From: Brevibacterium sp. CCUG 69071
GTDB lineage: Bacteria; Actinomycetota; Actinomycetes; Actinomycetales; Brevibacteriaceae
Direction: 5' to 3'
Assembly (NCBI RefSeq): GCF_021023135.1
Contig: NZ_PGFV01000006.1
Location: 62,001-126,000, forward strand
Length of the DNA stretch: 64,000 bases
The notes beneath the pieces were generated by a model, which made no database searches, had not been told where the DNA came from, and saw nothing but the letters and a program-made list of their open reading frames with translations. Position 1 is the first letter of the stretch; every line of letters starts with the position of its first letter. Below are positions 35,539 through 44,498 of the stretch, one piece after another. The position numbers and the translations under genes were made by a program.

Positions 35539-36585
35539 ATGACACCTTCCCGACTCGGATTCGCCACCGGGGCCATCGCCCTGACCTCGGCCCTCGCCCT
35601 CAGCGGGTGCGGGGGAGGAGCCTCCGGCGCGGATGCAGATAATGCCGACCTCTCGGTCGTGACCTCGACGAACGTCTACGCCGATATCGTCTCCCAGGTG
35701 GCCGGGGACTTCGCCGAGGTGACTCCCGTCATCGACGATCCCAACCAGGATCCCCACGACTACGAAGCGACCACCCAGGATCGTCTCAAGCTCTCGAAGG
35801 CCGACCTCGTCGTCGAGAACGGAGGCGGCTACGACGCATTCATGACGACGATGCTCGAAGCCTCCGACGCCGAGGTCGAAACCATCGACGCCGTGTCGAT
35901 CTCCGGGCTGCCCGGCTCCGAAGGGCTCGGCAACGAACCCCACGACCACGGTGACGAGTCGGGCCACGACGATGAGGCTCACGCCGGCGGCCACACCCAC
36001 GCGGATGAGGAAGACGGCTACGACCATTCCGAAGACGGCCACGACCACGGCGAGTTCAACGAGCACCTCTGGTACTCGGTGCCGACGATGACGAAGCTCG
36101 TCGACGAAGTCGCGACCCACCTCGGCGAGGCCCTGCCCGAGCACAAGGACGACTTCACGGCCAATGCCGAGGACTACAAAAAGACCCTGAACGAACTGCA
36201 GACGCAGATCGACGGGGTGAAGAAGGACCACGAGGACGAGAAGGTCGCGGCGACTGAACCGGTGCCGCTGTGGCTGTTTGAGGACATGGGCCTGGAGAAC
36301 ATCACCTCGGACGAGTTCCTCGAGGCCGTCGAAGAGGGCAACGACGTGCCGCCACTCGTGCTCAAGGACGCCGAGAAGCAGATCTCCGACGGAGAGGCAG
36401 TGCTGCTTGGGTACAATACACAGGCGGCCGGTCCGCAGGCGGAGCAGCTGAAAACCACGGCCGAGAAATCCGATGTTCCGGTCGTCGACCTCGGCGAGAC
36501 CATGCCCGCCGATACGCACTACGCGGACTGGATGGGCGACTACATCACCGACATCTCCACAGCACTCGAAGGGCATGATCACTGA
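35539..36585 (+). CDS. znuA: Zinc ABC transporter substrate-binding lipoprotein
   Basis: 348 residues from ATG 35539, behind GAAAGG. Signal peptide with lipobox LSGC (Cys24). The cluster A-I fold is evident: TNVYADIVSQVAGDFAEV, DPHDYEATTQDRLKLSKADLVVENG and a C-terminal LGYNTQAAGPQAEQLKTTAE. Residues 135-176 form a His/Asp/Glu-rich loop with ten His, the usual zinc-scavenging loop of ZnuA. Conserved His near 73 (DPHD) and 176 (NEHLWYS) are probable metal ligands. First gene of znuACB. Confidence 0.93.
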   Translation: MTPSRLGFATGAIALTSALALSGCGGGASGADADNADLSVVTSTNVYADIVSQVAGDFAEVTPVIDDPNQDPHDYEATTQDRLKLSKADLVVENGGGYDAFMTTMLEASDAEVETIDAVSISGLPGSEGLGNEPHDHGDESGHDDEAHAGGHTHADEEDGYDHSEDGHDHGEFNEHLWYSVPTMTKLVDEVATHLGEALPEHKDDFTANAEDYKKTLNELQTQIDGVKKDHEDEKVAATEPVPLWLFEDMGLENITSDEFLEAVEEGNDVPPLVLKDAEKQISDGEAVLLGYNTQAAGPQAEQLKTTAEKSDVPVVDLGETMPADTHYADWMGDYITDISTALEGHDH

Positions 36586-36587
36586 CA

Positions 36588-37448
36588 ATGGCCAAGGAAT
36601 CCGACGCTTCCGTGCAACCTTCCGTGCGGGAGCCGGTGATTCAACTCCGCGACGCCGAACTGCGATTCGGCGATCGCGTGCTCTGGCACGACCTCGATCT
36701 CGATGTCTCACCGGGCGAGTTCGTCGCCGTGCTCGGCCCCAACGGCACCGGCAAGACCTCCCTGCTCAAGGTCCTCCTCGGCCAGAACACCCTGTCGACG
36801 GGATCGGCCGAAGTCAGCGGGCGGCGCGTCCATTCGGGGAATTCGGCGATCGGCTACATTCCCCAGCAGCGGGGAATCGACCCGCACACTCCGATGCGCG
36901 GACGCGACCTCGTCCGCATGGGCATCGACGGCCACCGATGGGGGACAGGCCTGTTCTCCCGAGGTCGGAAGAAGAAGGTCGACGAACTGCTCGCCTCCGT
37001 CGGGGCGCAGGACTACGCCGACGCCCCCGCCGGCACACTCTCCGGCGGTGAGCTGCAGCGGCTGCGAGTCGCCCAAGCCCTGGCCAACGATCCCTCGGTG
37101 CTCCTCTGTGACGAACCGCTGCTCTCTCTGGACATGCACCACCAGAAGGTCGTGGCCGCGCTCCTGCACGAGCAGCGCGTCAGACGCGGCACCTCGGTCG
37201 TCTTCGTCACCCACGAGATCAACCCGATCCTGCCCTACGTCGACCGGATCCTCTACATCGTCGGCGGACACTTCCTCATCGGCACACCTTCGGAGGTGAT
37301 GACTACCGAATCGCTCAGCCGGCTCTACGGCTCCCCGGTCGAGGTGGTCCGCGTCGGCGGGCGGCTCGTCGTCGTCGGTGGCGAAGAGGAATGCGTCAAC
37401 CACCATGTCCACTCCGATGAACTCGACCCGGAAAGGGGTGCGATCTGA
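36588..37448 (+). CDS. znuC: Zinc ABC transporter ATP-binding protein
   Basis: 286 residues. Walker A LGPNGTGKTSLLKVLLG, signature LSGGELQRLRVAQALANDP, Walker B VLLCDEPLLSLD and switch His in FVTHEINPILPY. The N-terminal extension of about 15 residues is polar. It starts two bases after the znuA stop and ends overlapping znuB (TGATG). Confidence 0.93.
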   Translation: MAKESDASVQPSVREPVIQLRDAELRFGDRVLWHDLDLDVSPGEFVAVLGPNGTGKTSLLKVLLGQNTLSTGSAEVSGRRVHSGNSAIGYIPQQRGIDPHTPMRGRDLVRMGIDGHRWGTGLFSRGRKKKVDELLASVGAQDYADAPAGTLSGGELQRLRVAQALANDPSVLLCDEPLLSLDMHHQKVVAALLHEQRVRRGTSVVFVTHEINPILPYVDRILYIVGGHFLIGTPSEVMTTESLSRLYGSPVEVVRVGGRLVVVGGEEECVNHHVHSDELDPERGAI

Positions 37449-38359
37449 TGAGCGCCGCAGAGATCTTCGGCACCCTCTTCACCTTCGAGGACTACGGCGA
37501 GCTCGTCGCACTGCTCGCGAACTCACTCGTCGCCGCCGCGCTGCTCGGGGTCGTCGGCGGACTCATCAGCGTCTTCGTCATGGCCCGCGACATCCCCTTC
37601 GCCGTCCACGGAGTCTCCGAGCTGTCCTTCGCCGGTGCCGCCTTCGCCCTCCTCGTCGGCTTCGACGTCGTCGGCGGATCGATCATCGGATCGATCATCG
37701 CGGCCCTCATCATCGGTGTGGGAGGGGCGAAGGCCTCGGAGAAGAATGCCATCATCGGTGTCCTCATGCCCTTCGGCCTGGGGTTGGCGATCCTCTTCCT
37801 CGCGCTCTACGACGGACGTGCGGCCAGCAAGTTCGGGCTGCTGACCGGCCAGATCGTCGCGATCACGCCGGGACAGATCATGACCCTCGTCATCTGCTCC
37901 CTCGTCGTCCTGGCGGTCCTCGCACTCGTCTGGCGACCGCTCATGTTCGCCAGCCTCGACCCGGAGGTGGCTCGGGCCAAGGGAGTGCCGGTCTCCGTGC
38001 TCACGATCGTCTTCATGCTCACCCTCGGCCTGGCCGTGGCCCTGAGCGTCCAGGTCGTCGGCGTCCTGCTCGTCCTCGCTCTGCTCATCACCCCGGCTGC
38101 CGCGGCCACTCAGGTCTCGGCATCCCCTGTATGGGTGCCCGTGCTCAGCGTGATCTTCGCGGTCACCGCCTCCGTCGGCGGCATCCTCATTGCCTTGGGT
38201 TCACCGGTGGTTCCGATCAGCCCCTTCGTCACGACCATCTCCTTCCTCATCTACCTCGTCTGCCGCATCATCGGCGGTCGCCGCATGAAGTCCCTGCACC
38301 GCCGACGCACGGTCCGCGCCGCACGGCAGCACGAAGCCCCAGCGCTCACCACTCCCTGA
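37448..38359 (+). CDS. znuB: Zinc ABC transporter permease
   Basis: 303 residues with about eight membrane segments in an ABC-3 permease pattern: LVAAALLGVVGGLISVFVMARDIPFAVHGVSELSFAGAAFA at the N-terminus and VLLVLALLITPAAAATQVSASP near residue 215. It forms the zinc channel with ZnuA and ZnuC. A basic tail ([18 protein letters not shown]) ends the protein in the cytoplasm. Confidence 0.93.
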   Translation: MSAAEIFGTLFTFEDYGELVALLANSLVAAALLGVVGGLISVFVMARDIPFAVHGVSELSFAGAAFALLVGFDVVGGSIIGSIIAALIIGVGGAKASEKNAIIGVLMPFGLGLAILFLALYDGRAASKFGLLTGQIVAITPGQIMTLVICSLVVLAVLALVWRPLMFASLDPEVARAKGVPVSVLTIVFMLTLGLAVALSVQVVGVLLVLALLITPAAAATQVSASPVWVPVLSVIFAVTASVGGILIALGSPVVPISPFVTTISFLIYLVCRIIGGRRMKSLHRRRTVRAARQHEAPALTTP

Positions 38360-38398
38360 CGGCGGGGAGTGTCCGGGGGAGCGGATAGAGTTGGCGGA

Positions 38399-39337
38399 AT
38401 GAAGAAACGTGCACTTTTCGCCGGGGCTCTCGCCGTTCCCGCGGCCGCCGGCATCTGGGCTGCGGGCATCGAACCGCACCTCTTCGCGATCCGTCGCCAC
38501 ACCCTGCCGATCCTTCCCGCTGGGGCCGAGCCGATGAGAGTCCTGCACGTCTCCGATCTGCATCTGGCTCCCTGGCAGAAGCATCGCGCGGCCTGGGTCA
38601 AGGCCCTGACCCGCCTGGAGCCCGACCTCGTCGTCAACACCGGAGACAATCTCTCGGCCGATATCGTGCCGGAGGTCATCGACGTCTTCGACGGCCTGCT
38701 CGACGTCCCCGGCGTCTTCGTCCTCGGCTCCAACGACTTCTTCTCCCCGCAGGCGAAGAACCCCGCGAAGTATCTGCGCTCACCCTCCGAGGTCAAGCAC
38801 CGGGTCGAGCCCGATCTCGACGTCAAGGCGCTGGTGCGCGGGTTCGAACCGGATTCCGAGCGACCGGGCGCTCGCGGGTGGCATCTCCTCGACAACGCCG
38901 AGGTGAGCCTGACCATCCGCGGCACCCGGATCGACCTATGCGGCTTGGGCGATGCCCATATCGACCGTGACCGGATCCGCTTCGACGAGGACTCCGGAGT
39001 CGCCGAGGCGGAGCTGGAGTACCCCCGTTTCGCCGCCGAAGCGGGCCTGAAGGTGGGCGTGACCCATGCGCCGTATTCGCGGACCCTGGAGGCGTTCGCC
39101 TCGGCGGGGGCGGACCTGATCATGACCGGCCACACCCATGGTGGACAGATCCGGGTGCCCTTCTGGGGTGCCCCGGTGACGAACTGCGATCTCGATCGGA
39201 CACGCGCGAGAGGTGTCTTCGGCTACCGAAAATCGACGGTGGAGATCTCGGCCGGTTTGGGCTTCTCACCGTTCTCACCGGTGCGTTTCGCCTGTCGGCC
39301 CGAGGTCAGCCTGCTCACTCTGGTGCCGAGAAGTTAG
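38399..39337 (+). CDS. Metallophosphoesterase, membrane-anchored
   Basis: 312 residues. An N-terminal hydrophobic segment (ALFAGALAVPAAAGIWAAG) is followed by a calcineurin-like phosphoesterase: VLHVSDLHL, LVVNTGDNL, GSNDFF in place of GNHD/E, and TGHTHGGQIRVP. The third motif normally reads GNHD; here it is GSNDFF, with Asn still available as a metal ligand. Relatives adjoin ponA in other actinobacteria (Rv3683 next to ponA2). Substrate unknown. Confidence 0.87.
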   Translation: MKKRALFAGALAVPAAAGIWAAGIEPHLFAIRRHTLPILPAGAEPMRVLHVSDLHLAPWQKHRAAWVKALTRLEPDLVVNTGDNLSADIVPEVIDVFDGLLDVPGVFVLGSNDFFSPQAKNPAKYLRSPSEVKHRVEPDLDVKALVRGFEPDSERPGARGWHLLDNAEVSLTIRGTRIDLCGLGDAHIDRDRIRFDEDSGVAEAELEYPRFAAEAGLKVGVTHAPYSRTLEAFASAGADLIMTGHTHGGQIRVPFWGAPVTNCDLDRTRARGVFGYRKSTVEISAGLGFSPFSPVRFACRPEVSLLTLVPRS

Positions 39338-39392
39338 CTCGTTCATCGATTTCTGAAGATTTGCACAAGTCGTATTCGCTAAACTTGGCTTC

Positions 39393-41771
39393 ATGGTGTC
39401 TCCTGAGTCAAATCCGAATCCGACCAAGATGGGCGCGTTCGCACAGTTCGTCGCCGTCAGCGCGGTGGCGGGAATCGTCGCCGCTGGTCTTGCCATCCCC
39501 GGAGTCGGTGTCGCAACTGCCAGTGCCAACAGCGCCGTCGAGATCTTCGATTCGCTTCCCGCCACCCTGGAGATCCAGGATCTCGGCCAGAAGTCGACGA
39601 TGCAGGCCTCCGATGGTTCGGAGCTCGCGGAGTTCTACTGGCAGAACCGGGTCGAGGTGCCTCTCGACGAGGTCTCTCAGGACATGCAGAACGCGACGAT
39701 CGCGGTCGAGGACTATCGGTACTTCGAACACGGCGGCGTCGACATCGAGGGCATCGCCCGTGCCGCGGTGCACAACCTTGTGTCCTCGACGACTCAGGGC
39801 GGATCGACGCTGACCCAGCAGTACGTGAAGAACGTGCTCGCGGAGAACGCCCACGCTGAAGAGAACTCCGAGGGTGTCGCGGCGGCCAAGGAATCCGAAG
39901 GCACCGCGGGCTATGCCCGAAAGCTGCGCGAAGCCAAGCTCGCGGTCGCGGTTGAGAAGAAGTACGACAAGAAGGACATTCTCAACCGCTACATGAACAT
40001 CAACAACTACTCCGGTTCGCCCAATGCCTACGGTGTCGAGGCGGCGGCGTACAAGTATTGGGGGATCCACGCCAAGGATCTCAACATCCAGCAGTCGGCG
40101 ATGCTCGCCGGCATCGTGCAGAACCCTTCGGCCTACAACCCGCAGCGGTTCCCCGACCAGGTCCTCAAGCGCCGGAACACGGTGCTGGGACAGATGCTCA
40201 AGTACGAGCACATCACGCAGAAGGAATACGACAAAGCGGTCAAGACCGACCTCGACCTCGACCTGCATGAGACGCCGAACGGCTGCTCCGCGGCCAAGAG
40301 CAAAGCCGAATTCTTCTGCGACTACGTCGTCAACGTGATCAAGAACGACAAATCCTTCGGCAAGACCGTCGATGATCGTATCGCGAAGCTCCAGCGCGGC
40401 GGTCTGACGATCAAGACCAGCCTCAATCCGGACATCCAGAAGATCGCCGACAAGCAGATCAAGAGCCGGGTTCCCGTGGGCGATCCTTCGGGTGCCGGCC
40501 ACGCCTTGGTGACGGTCGAACCCGGCACGGGTGAGGTCATCGCTATGGCAGAGAACCGCGAATACACCGCGGGCGAGGTGAAGAAGAAGGACAAGAACAA
40601 GAAGACGAGTGTCAACTACACCGTCGACAAAAAGCACAACGGCGGCGGCGGATTCCAGGTCGGCTCGACGTGGAAGCCCTTCGTTCTGGCGACCTGGCTG
40701 AAGTCGGGCAAGAGCCTCAACGCCACGGTCAACGCGACCAAGCGAAACTTCCCCGCCAGCTCGTGGAAGTACGACGGCTGTCCGAACATGGCCGGTGACT
40801 GGGATCCGAACAACGCCGGCGACGGCAAGGGCAACGGATCGATGAGCGTCATCAACGCGACGAAGAACTCGGTGAACACCGGGTACGCCGCGATCGGCAA
40901 CCAGCTGAACATGTGCGACATCATGGACACCGCCATGGACCTGGGAATCCGCTACGGCAGCGGTGAGAAACTCGACTTCAAGGACAAGTCCGGCTTCATC
41001 CAGGCTCTGTCCCCATCGTCGATCCTCGGTACCACAGAGACCACCCCCATCGCCATGGCGGCGGCGTTCGCGACCTTCGCGAACGAGGGCGAATTCTGCG
41101 GACCGAAGCCGATCACCGAGATCAAGGACCGCAACGGCAAGAAGATCGACATTCCCGGAGAGGGCTGCAAACGGGTCCTCGACAAGGAAGTGGCCAAGGG
41201 AGTGTCCTACGCCCTGACGCAGACGTTCAACGGCGGTACGACCAGCGGTCTGGGTATCGGTGTTCCCGCCGGTGCGAAGACCGGTACGACGAACTTCGAG
41301 GTCGGCCACACCTGGCTGCTCGGGTTCACAAAGACGCTGTCCACTGCTGTCTGGACCGGTGACCCGGCCGGCACCAGGGACTGGCGCAGGAACGGCTCCG
41401 GCAAGGTCAGCGGACAGGTCTTCGGCGCGACGATCTCCGGTAAGACCTGGCAGGCGTACATGAGCCAGGCCGTCAAACACACCAAGGGCAACACCGGCTT
41501 CCCCAAGCCCAGCGGGAAGTACTTCTCGGGCGGCGGCTCCAGCGGCGGCGGATCCTCCTCGACCGGCGGTGGCGGCGGCGGTACCGGAGGCGGCGGTGGA
41601 GGCACCGGCGGCGGTAACGGCGGCGGCAGCACTGGCGGCGGCGGAAACGGCGGCGGTGGCGGTGGAGGCACCGGCGGCGGAAACGGCGGCGATGGCGGCG
41701 GCGATGGCGGCGGCGATGGTGGCGACGGCGGCGACGGCGGAGGAGACTCCCCGGGCCTCGGCGGCAACTGA
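39393..41771 (+). CDS. ponA: Class A penicillin-binding protein (bifunctional transglycosylase/transpeptidase)
   Basis: 792 residues. After one membrane segment (about 13-40) comes a GT51 transglycosylase domain (TIAVEDYRYFEHGGVD with catalytic Glu, and TQGGSTLTQQYVKN) and a transpeptidase domain with SxxK (GSTWKPF), SxN (KNSVNTGYA) and KTG (AKTGTTN). The last 80 residues are a Gly/Ser/Asp-rich tail, almost certainly disordered. It polymerises and cross-links peptidoglycan outside the membrane. No PASTA domain is present, unlike mycobacterial PonA2. A strong terminator follows. Confidence 0.94.
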   Translation: MVSPESNPNPTKMGAFAQFVAVSAVAGIVAAGLAIPGVGVATASANSAVEIFDSLPATLEIQDLGQKSTMQASDGSELAEFYWQNRVEVPLDEVSQDMQNATIAVEDYRYFEHGGVDIEGIARAAVHNLVSSTTQGGSTLTQQYVKNVLAENAHAEENSEGVAAAKESEGTAGYARKLREAKLAVAVEKKYDKKDILNRYMNINNYSGSPNAYGVEAAAYKYWGIHAKDLNIQQSAMLAGIVQNPSAYNPQRFPDQVLKRRNTVLGQMLKYEHITQKEYDKAVKTDLDLDLHETPNGCSAAKSKAEFFCDYVVNVIKNDKSFGKTVDDRIAKLQRGGLTIKTSLNPDIQKIADKQIKSRVPVGDPSGAGHALVTVEPGTGEVIAMAENREYTAGEVKKKDKNKKTSVNYTVDKKHNGGGGFQVGSTWKPFVLATWLKSGKSLNATVNATKRNFPASSWKYDGCPNMAGDWDPNNAGDGKGNGSMSVINATKNSVNTGYAAIGNQLNMCDIMDTAMDLGIRYGSGEKLDFKDKSGFIQALSPSSILGTTETTPIAMAAAFATFANEGEFCGPKPITEIKDRNGKKIDIPGEGCKRVLDKEVAKGVSYALTQTFNGGTTSGLGIGVPAGAKTGTTNFEVGHTWLLGFTKTLSTAVWTGDPAGTRDWRRNGSGKVSGQVFGATISGKTWQAYMSQAVKHTKGNTGFPKPSGKYFSGGGSSGGGSSSTGGGGGGTGGGGGGTGGGNGGGSTGGGGNGGGGGGGTGGGNGGDGGGDGGGDGGDGGDGGGDSPGLGGN
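41527..41768 (+). repeat. Glycine-codon repeat tract at the ponA 3' end
   Basis: GGN-type triplets (GGCGGC, GGTGGC, GGAGGC, with ACC/AAC/GAT interruptions) encode a run of Gly with Thr, Asn and Asp. It is low complexity and prone to length change. Confidence 0.8.
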
Positions 41772-41806
41772 CGCCACCGAGCTGAACGGCGATTCGAACG
41801 GCAACA

Positions 41807-41841
41807 CGGGGCGAGACGATCATCATGATCGTCTCGCCCCG
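41807..41841 (+). terminator. Terminator of ponA
   Basis: A 17-bp perfect stem (CGGGGCGAGACGATCAT and its complement) with a minimal loop, followed by TTTCT, 36 bases after the ponA stop. Confidence 0.85.
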
Positions 41842-42016
41842 TTTCTGCCATGATGACGATGTCGCAAGCCGAAACGGTCCGGTCTCGGTTAGTGTTGGGA
41901 GCGATATCGACACCCATCGTCGATCCTCTGGAATCGAAGTGGCGGATGCTCGTCCCGTGCACCCGAGATTCCTGACAGACTGGGGTTTCTCAGCCGGATA
42001 CAACTCAAGGAGAATC

Positions 42017-42172
42017 ATGACCAAATGGGAATACGTCACCGTGCCGCTCATCGTGCACGCGACCAAGCAGATCCTCGACCAGTGGGGTGAGGACGGCTAC
42101 GAGCTCGTCCAGGTCGTGCCCGGGCCGGACAACAACGGTCTCGTCGCGTACCTCAAGCGCCCCAAGGAATGA
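42017..42172 (+). CDS. DUF4177 protein, 51 residues
   Basis: A short protein, MTKWEYVTVPLIVHATKQIL at its start, then WGEDGYELVQVVPG and ending LKRPKE. It matches DUF4177, a one-domain beta-alpha family. In mycobacteria the equivalent sits next to RidA (Rv3678A/Rv3678c). A CAAGGAG site precedes ATG. Function is unknown. Confidence 0.88.
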   Translation: MTKWEYVTVPLIVHATKQILDQWGEDGYELVQVVPGPDNNGLVAYLKRPKE

Positions 42173-42237
42173 CCTCAGGAGCGCACCAGCTCCACTGACA
42201 CCCACCATCCCGGATCCACCCCGTCGAAAGAAGAGCC

Positions 42238-42711
42238 ATGTCGAAGACCCTTGATCGCATCGCCGAGCTCGGCCTCGAACTCCCGCAGGTCGCCGCCCCC
42301 GCCGGTGTCTATGTGCCCGCGCTGCGCACCGGCAACTATGTCTACACCTCCGGTCAGCTGCCTGTCGTCGAGGGCAAGCTGCCGGCCACGGGCCACGTCG
42401 GTTCCGACGTCGATCTTGAGACCGCCTATGATCTCGCCCGGACCGCCGGACTCAACGCCCTGGCAGCCATCGCCGGAGTCATCGGAGACCTCGATACGAT
42501 CGTCCGCGTCGTCAAGGTCACCGGCTTCGTCAACTCCGCCGATGACTTCACCCAGCAGCCGGCCGTCATCAACGGCGTCTCCGAACTCTACGGCGAGATC
42601 TTCGGCGACCGCGGACAGCACACCCGCAGCGCCGTCGGCGTGAACACTCTGCCGCTGGGCACCCCAGTCGAAGTCGAGGTCGTCGTCGAAGTTGAAGGCG
42701 ATGCCGCTTAG
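42238..42711 (+). CDS. RidA family protein (Rv3678c-like)
   Basis: 157 residues of the YjgF/YER057c/UK114 type: YVPALRTGNYVYTSGQLPVVEG, ARTAGLNALAAIAGVIGDLDTIVRVVKVTGFVNS and the C-terminal HTRSAVGVNTLPLGTPVEVEVV containing the Arg that binds carboxylates. RidA deaminases hydrolyse reactive imines. Subfamilies differ and this one need not be the classical 2-aminoacrylate enzyme. An AGAAGAG site precedes the ATG. It overlaps the next gene by 11 bases. Confidence 0.9.
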   Translation: MSKTLDRIAELGLELPQVAAPAGVYVPALRTGNYVYTSGQLPVVEGKLPATGHVGSDVDLETAYDLARTAGLNALAAIAGVIGDLDTIVRVVKVTGFVNSADDFTQQPAVINGVSELYGEIFGDRGQHTRSAVGVNTLPLGTPVEVEVVVEVEGDAA

Positions 42712-43678
42712 CGGACGCACCCTTCCCGTCTCGTCGGAACTGCGGTGGCTCCTCGATCACTGGCAGTCCGACGGGCGGATGCCCGTTCCCGAGGCCCCAC
42801 GACCCGCCTCGGCGATCGTCCTGATCAGGGACTCTGCCGAGGGCCTGGAAACCTATATCACCCGGCAGCTCGACGCCAGGGGAGTCGAGGACCGCAATCG
42901 CTGGGCCTACCCGACCTCGAGCCTGCGCCCGGGTGATGTGCGCAAACTGCCCCTGTCCGGGTGGAACTCGGCCCGGTGCGCCCGCGCCCTCAACATCGAG
43001 AACAAGTCCCGTGCCCTCAACCACTTCTCCGCCGCGGCCCGCATCTCCTTCGCCGCCGCGGGAATCCTTCTGGCCGAGAACGTCGACCGCGACGTTGTGG
43101 CCGCACCGCAGTCCGATTGGCACACCACCCGCACCCGGCTCTTCACGAACGAGGTCGCGTGGTCCCAGATCCTGCGCGAACGCGACCTCCGGCTTCGCCC
43201 GGACCTGTGCAAGCCCTGGCTGCGGTGGATCAACACCTCCACACAGCTGCACCGCTTCGACACCACCTTCTTCGTGGCCACGGTGCCCTTCGGCCAAGAG
43301 GTCGACTTCCTCTCCCCGAACGAAACCGCCGGTGGATGGAAACGTCCCGGCCAAGTCCTTGCCGACGCCGGGGGAGACCCCAACAGCATCGGCGCGAGCA
43401 CCCGCCTGATCATCGAGAGCCTCCTCGAGATCCCCACCGTCGGGGCGGCCATGGCACAGGTCCGGAACCTCCACCCACTGCGCCCGGAGGTCGTCAGCGA
43501 AGACGGGGAGTGGAAGGTCGTCATCCAACCCGGCAAGGATCCGCACAGCAAGGGCACCCTGCGCGACTTCGAGGTGGCGGTCGGCGATGACGAAGGCGAC
43601 CAGGGCCCGGGATTCCTCAGCTTCAACGACGCCGATGACGATGCAGAATCCGATGACGAGGAGACCGACGAACCATGA
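42701..43678 (+). CDS. Catalytically degenerate Nudix-fold protein
   Basis: 325 residues. The position between RidA and the MBL gene, and segments such as RPASAIVLIRDSAEGLETYITRQL, identify the NUDT19-like Nudix protein that normally lies there in actinobacteria. The Nudix box is lost: the expected PGG turn reads PTSS (71-74) and the REXXEE helix reads RISFAAAG (114-121), so all metal-binding glutamates are gone. The rest is full length, including the C-terminal region and an acidic tail (DADDDAESDDEETDEP). It cannot hydrolyse in the standard way and may have become a binding or regulatory protein. ATG 42701 overlaps RidA; TTG 42692 is an alternative. Confidence 0.8.
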   Translation: MPLSGRTLPVSSELRWLLDHWQSDGRMPVPEAPRPASAIVLIRDSAEGLETYITRQLDARGVEDRNRWAYPTSSLRPGDVRKLPLSGWNSARCARALNIENKSRALNHFSAAARISFAAAGILLAENVDRDVVAAPQSDWHTTRTRLFTNEVAWSQILRERDLRLRPDLCKPWLRWINTSTQLHRFDTTFFVATVPFGQEVDFLSPNETAGGWKRPGQVLADAGGDPNSIGASTRLIIESLLEIPTVGAAMAQVRNLHPLRPEVVSEDGEWKVVIQPGKDPHSKGTLRDFEVAVGDDEGDQGPGFLSFNDADDDAESDDEETDEP

Positions 43679-44439
43679 TGATCCGCGCGAACAATCCCTC
43701 CCCGATGACCCTGACCGGGACAAACACCTACGTGCTCACCAGCCAGGACGACGCCTCGGCGGTGATCATCGATCCCGGACCGGAGATGGCTGAACATCGC
43801 CGGAACTTCCTCGCCGAGGTGGGCGACCGGGATCTGGCCGCCATCGTGCTGACCCATCAGCACGCCGATCATTCGGAGATGCTCGGAAGCGTCGAGGACT
43901 GGGCCCCCGAGGTCCCCGTCTACGCGGTGCTCGACCGGTTCTCCCGACACGTGGACCCGGTGGCCGACGGGGATCGGATCACCTTCGGGAACTCCCCAAC
44001 CGATGTGCTCGAAGTCATCGCCACTCCCGGCCACACGATGGACAGCATCAGCCTCATCCACGCCGGTGCCCTCTACAGCGGGGATACGATCCTCGGGGAG
44101 GGGACGACGATCGTCACCCACCCGGAAGGCTCACTGGGGGACTACCTCGACTCACTCGACCGACTCCGCGGCCTCCTCGACGACGGCTCGTTCTCGATCA
44201 TCGAACCCGCCCACGGACCGCGGATCGACAATCCCGCCGAGGTGATCGACTACTACCGCCGGCACCGCCGTGAACGCATCGACCAGGTCAGGGCCGCCTT
44301 GGACGAAGGCGCAAGGACCGCCTCGGAGGTCTGCGACATCGTCTACCACGACGTCGACCCGAGCGTGCGCGGTGCCGCCGAACAGATCGTCAAGGCCCAG
44401 CTGAACTACCTCGGCGCCCTGCCGGCGAACGAGGAATGA
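43675..44439 (+). CDS. MBL fold metallo-hydrolase (Rv3677c-like)
   Basis: 254 residues. The beta-lactamase fold is shown by TGTNTYVLTSQDDASAVIIDPGP, the metal motif THQHADHSE, the TPGHTMDSISL and the SGDTIL stretches. A C-terminal winged domain (VCDIVYHDVDPSVRGAAEQIVKAQLNYLGAL) matches the LACTB2 group, whose members can be endoribonucleases or thioesterases. ATG overlaps the previous stop by four bases, so RidA, Nudix and MBL form one operon. Confidence 0.88.
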   Translation: MMIRANNPSPMTLTGTNTYVLTSQDDASAVIIDPGPEMAEHRRNFLAEVGDRDLAAIVLTHQHADHSEMLGSVEDWAPEVPVYAVLDRFSRHVDPVADGDRITFGNSPTDVLEVIATPGHTMDSISLIHAGALYSGDTILGEGTTIVTHPEGSLGDYLDSLDRLRGLLDDGSFSIIEPAHGPRIDNPAEVIDYYRRHRRERIDQVRAALDEGARTASEVCDIVYHDVDPSVRGAAEQIVKAQLNYLGALPANEE

Positions 44440-44451
44440 ATCGGTGAATAC

Positions 44452-44485
44452 ACGAACGCCCCGACCACATGGCCGGGGCGTTCGT
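44452..44485. terminator. Bidirectional hairpin between MBL and crp genes
   Basis: ACGAACGCCCCG at 44452-44463 pairs with 44474-44485 in a 12-bp stem around ACCACATGGC. It separates two convergent genes and may serve both. Confidence 0.8.
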
Positions 44486-44498
44486 CGACGACTTGAAG

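Noticed and set aside
39408..41807. 799-residue minus-strand reading frame opposite ponA
   Set aside because: It mirrors the ponA coding sequence, has no motif, and its Ala/Val/Arg-rich composition is a shadow effect.
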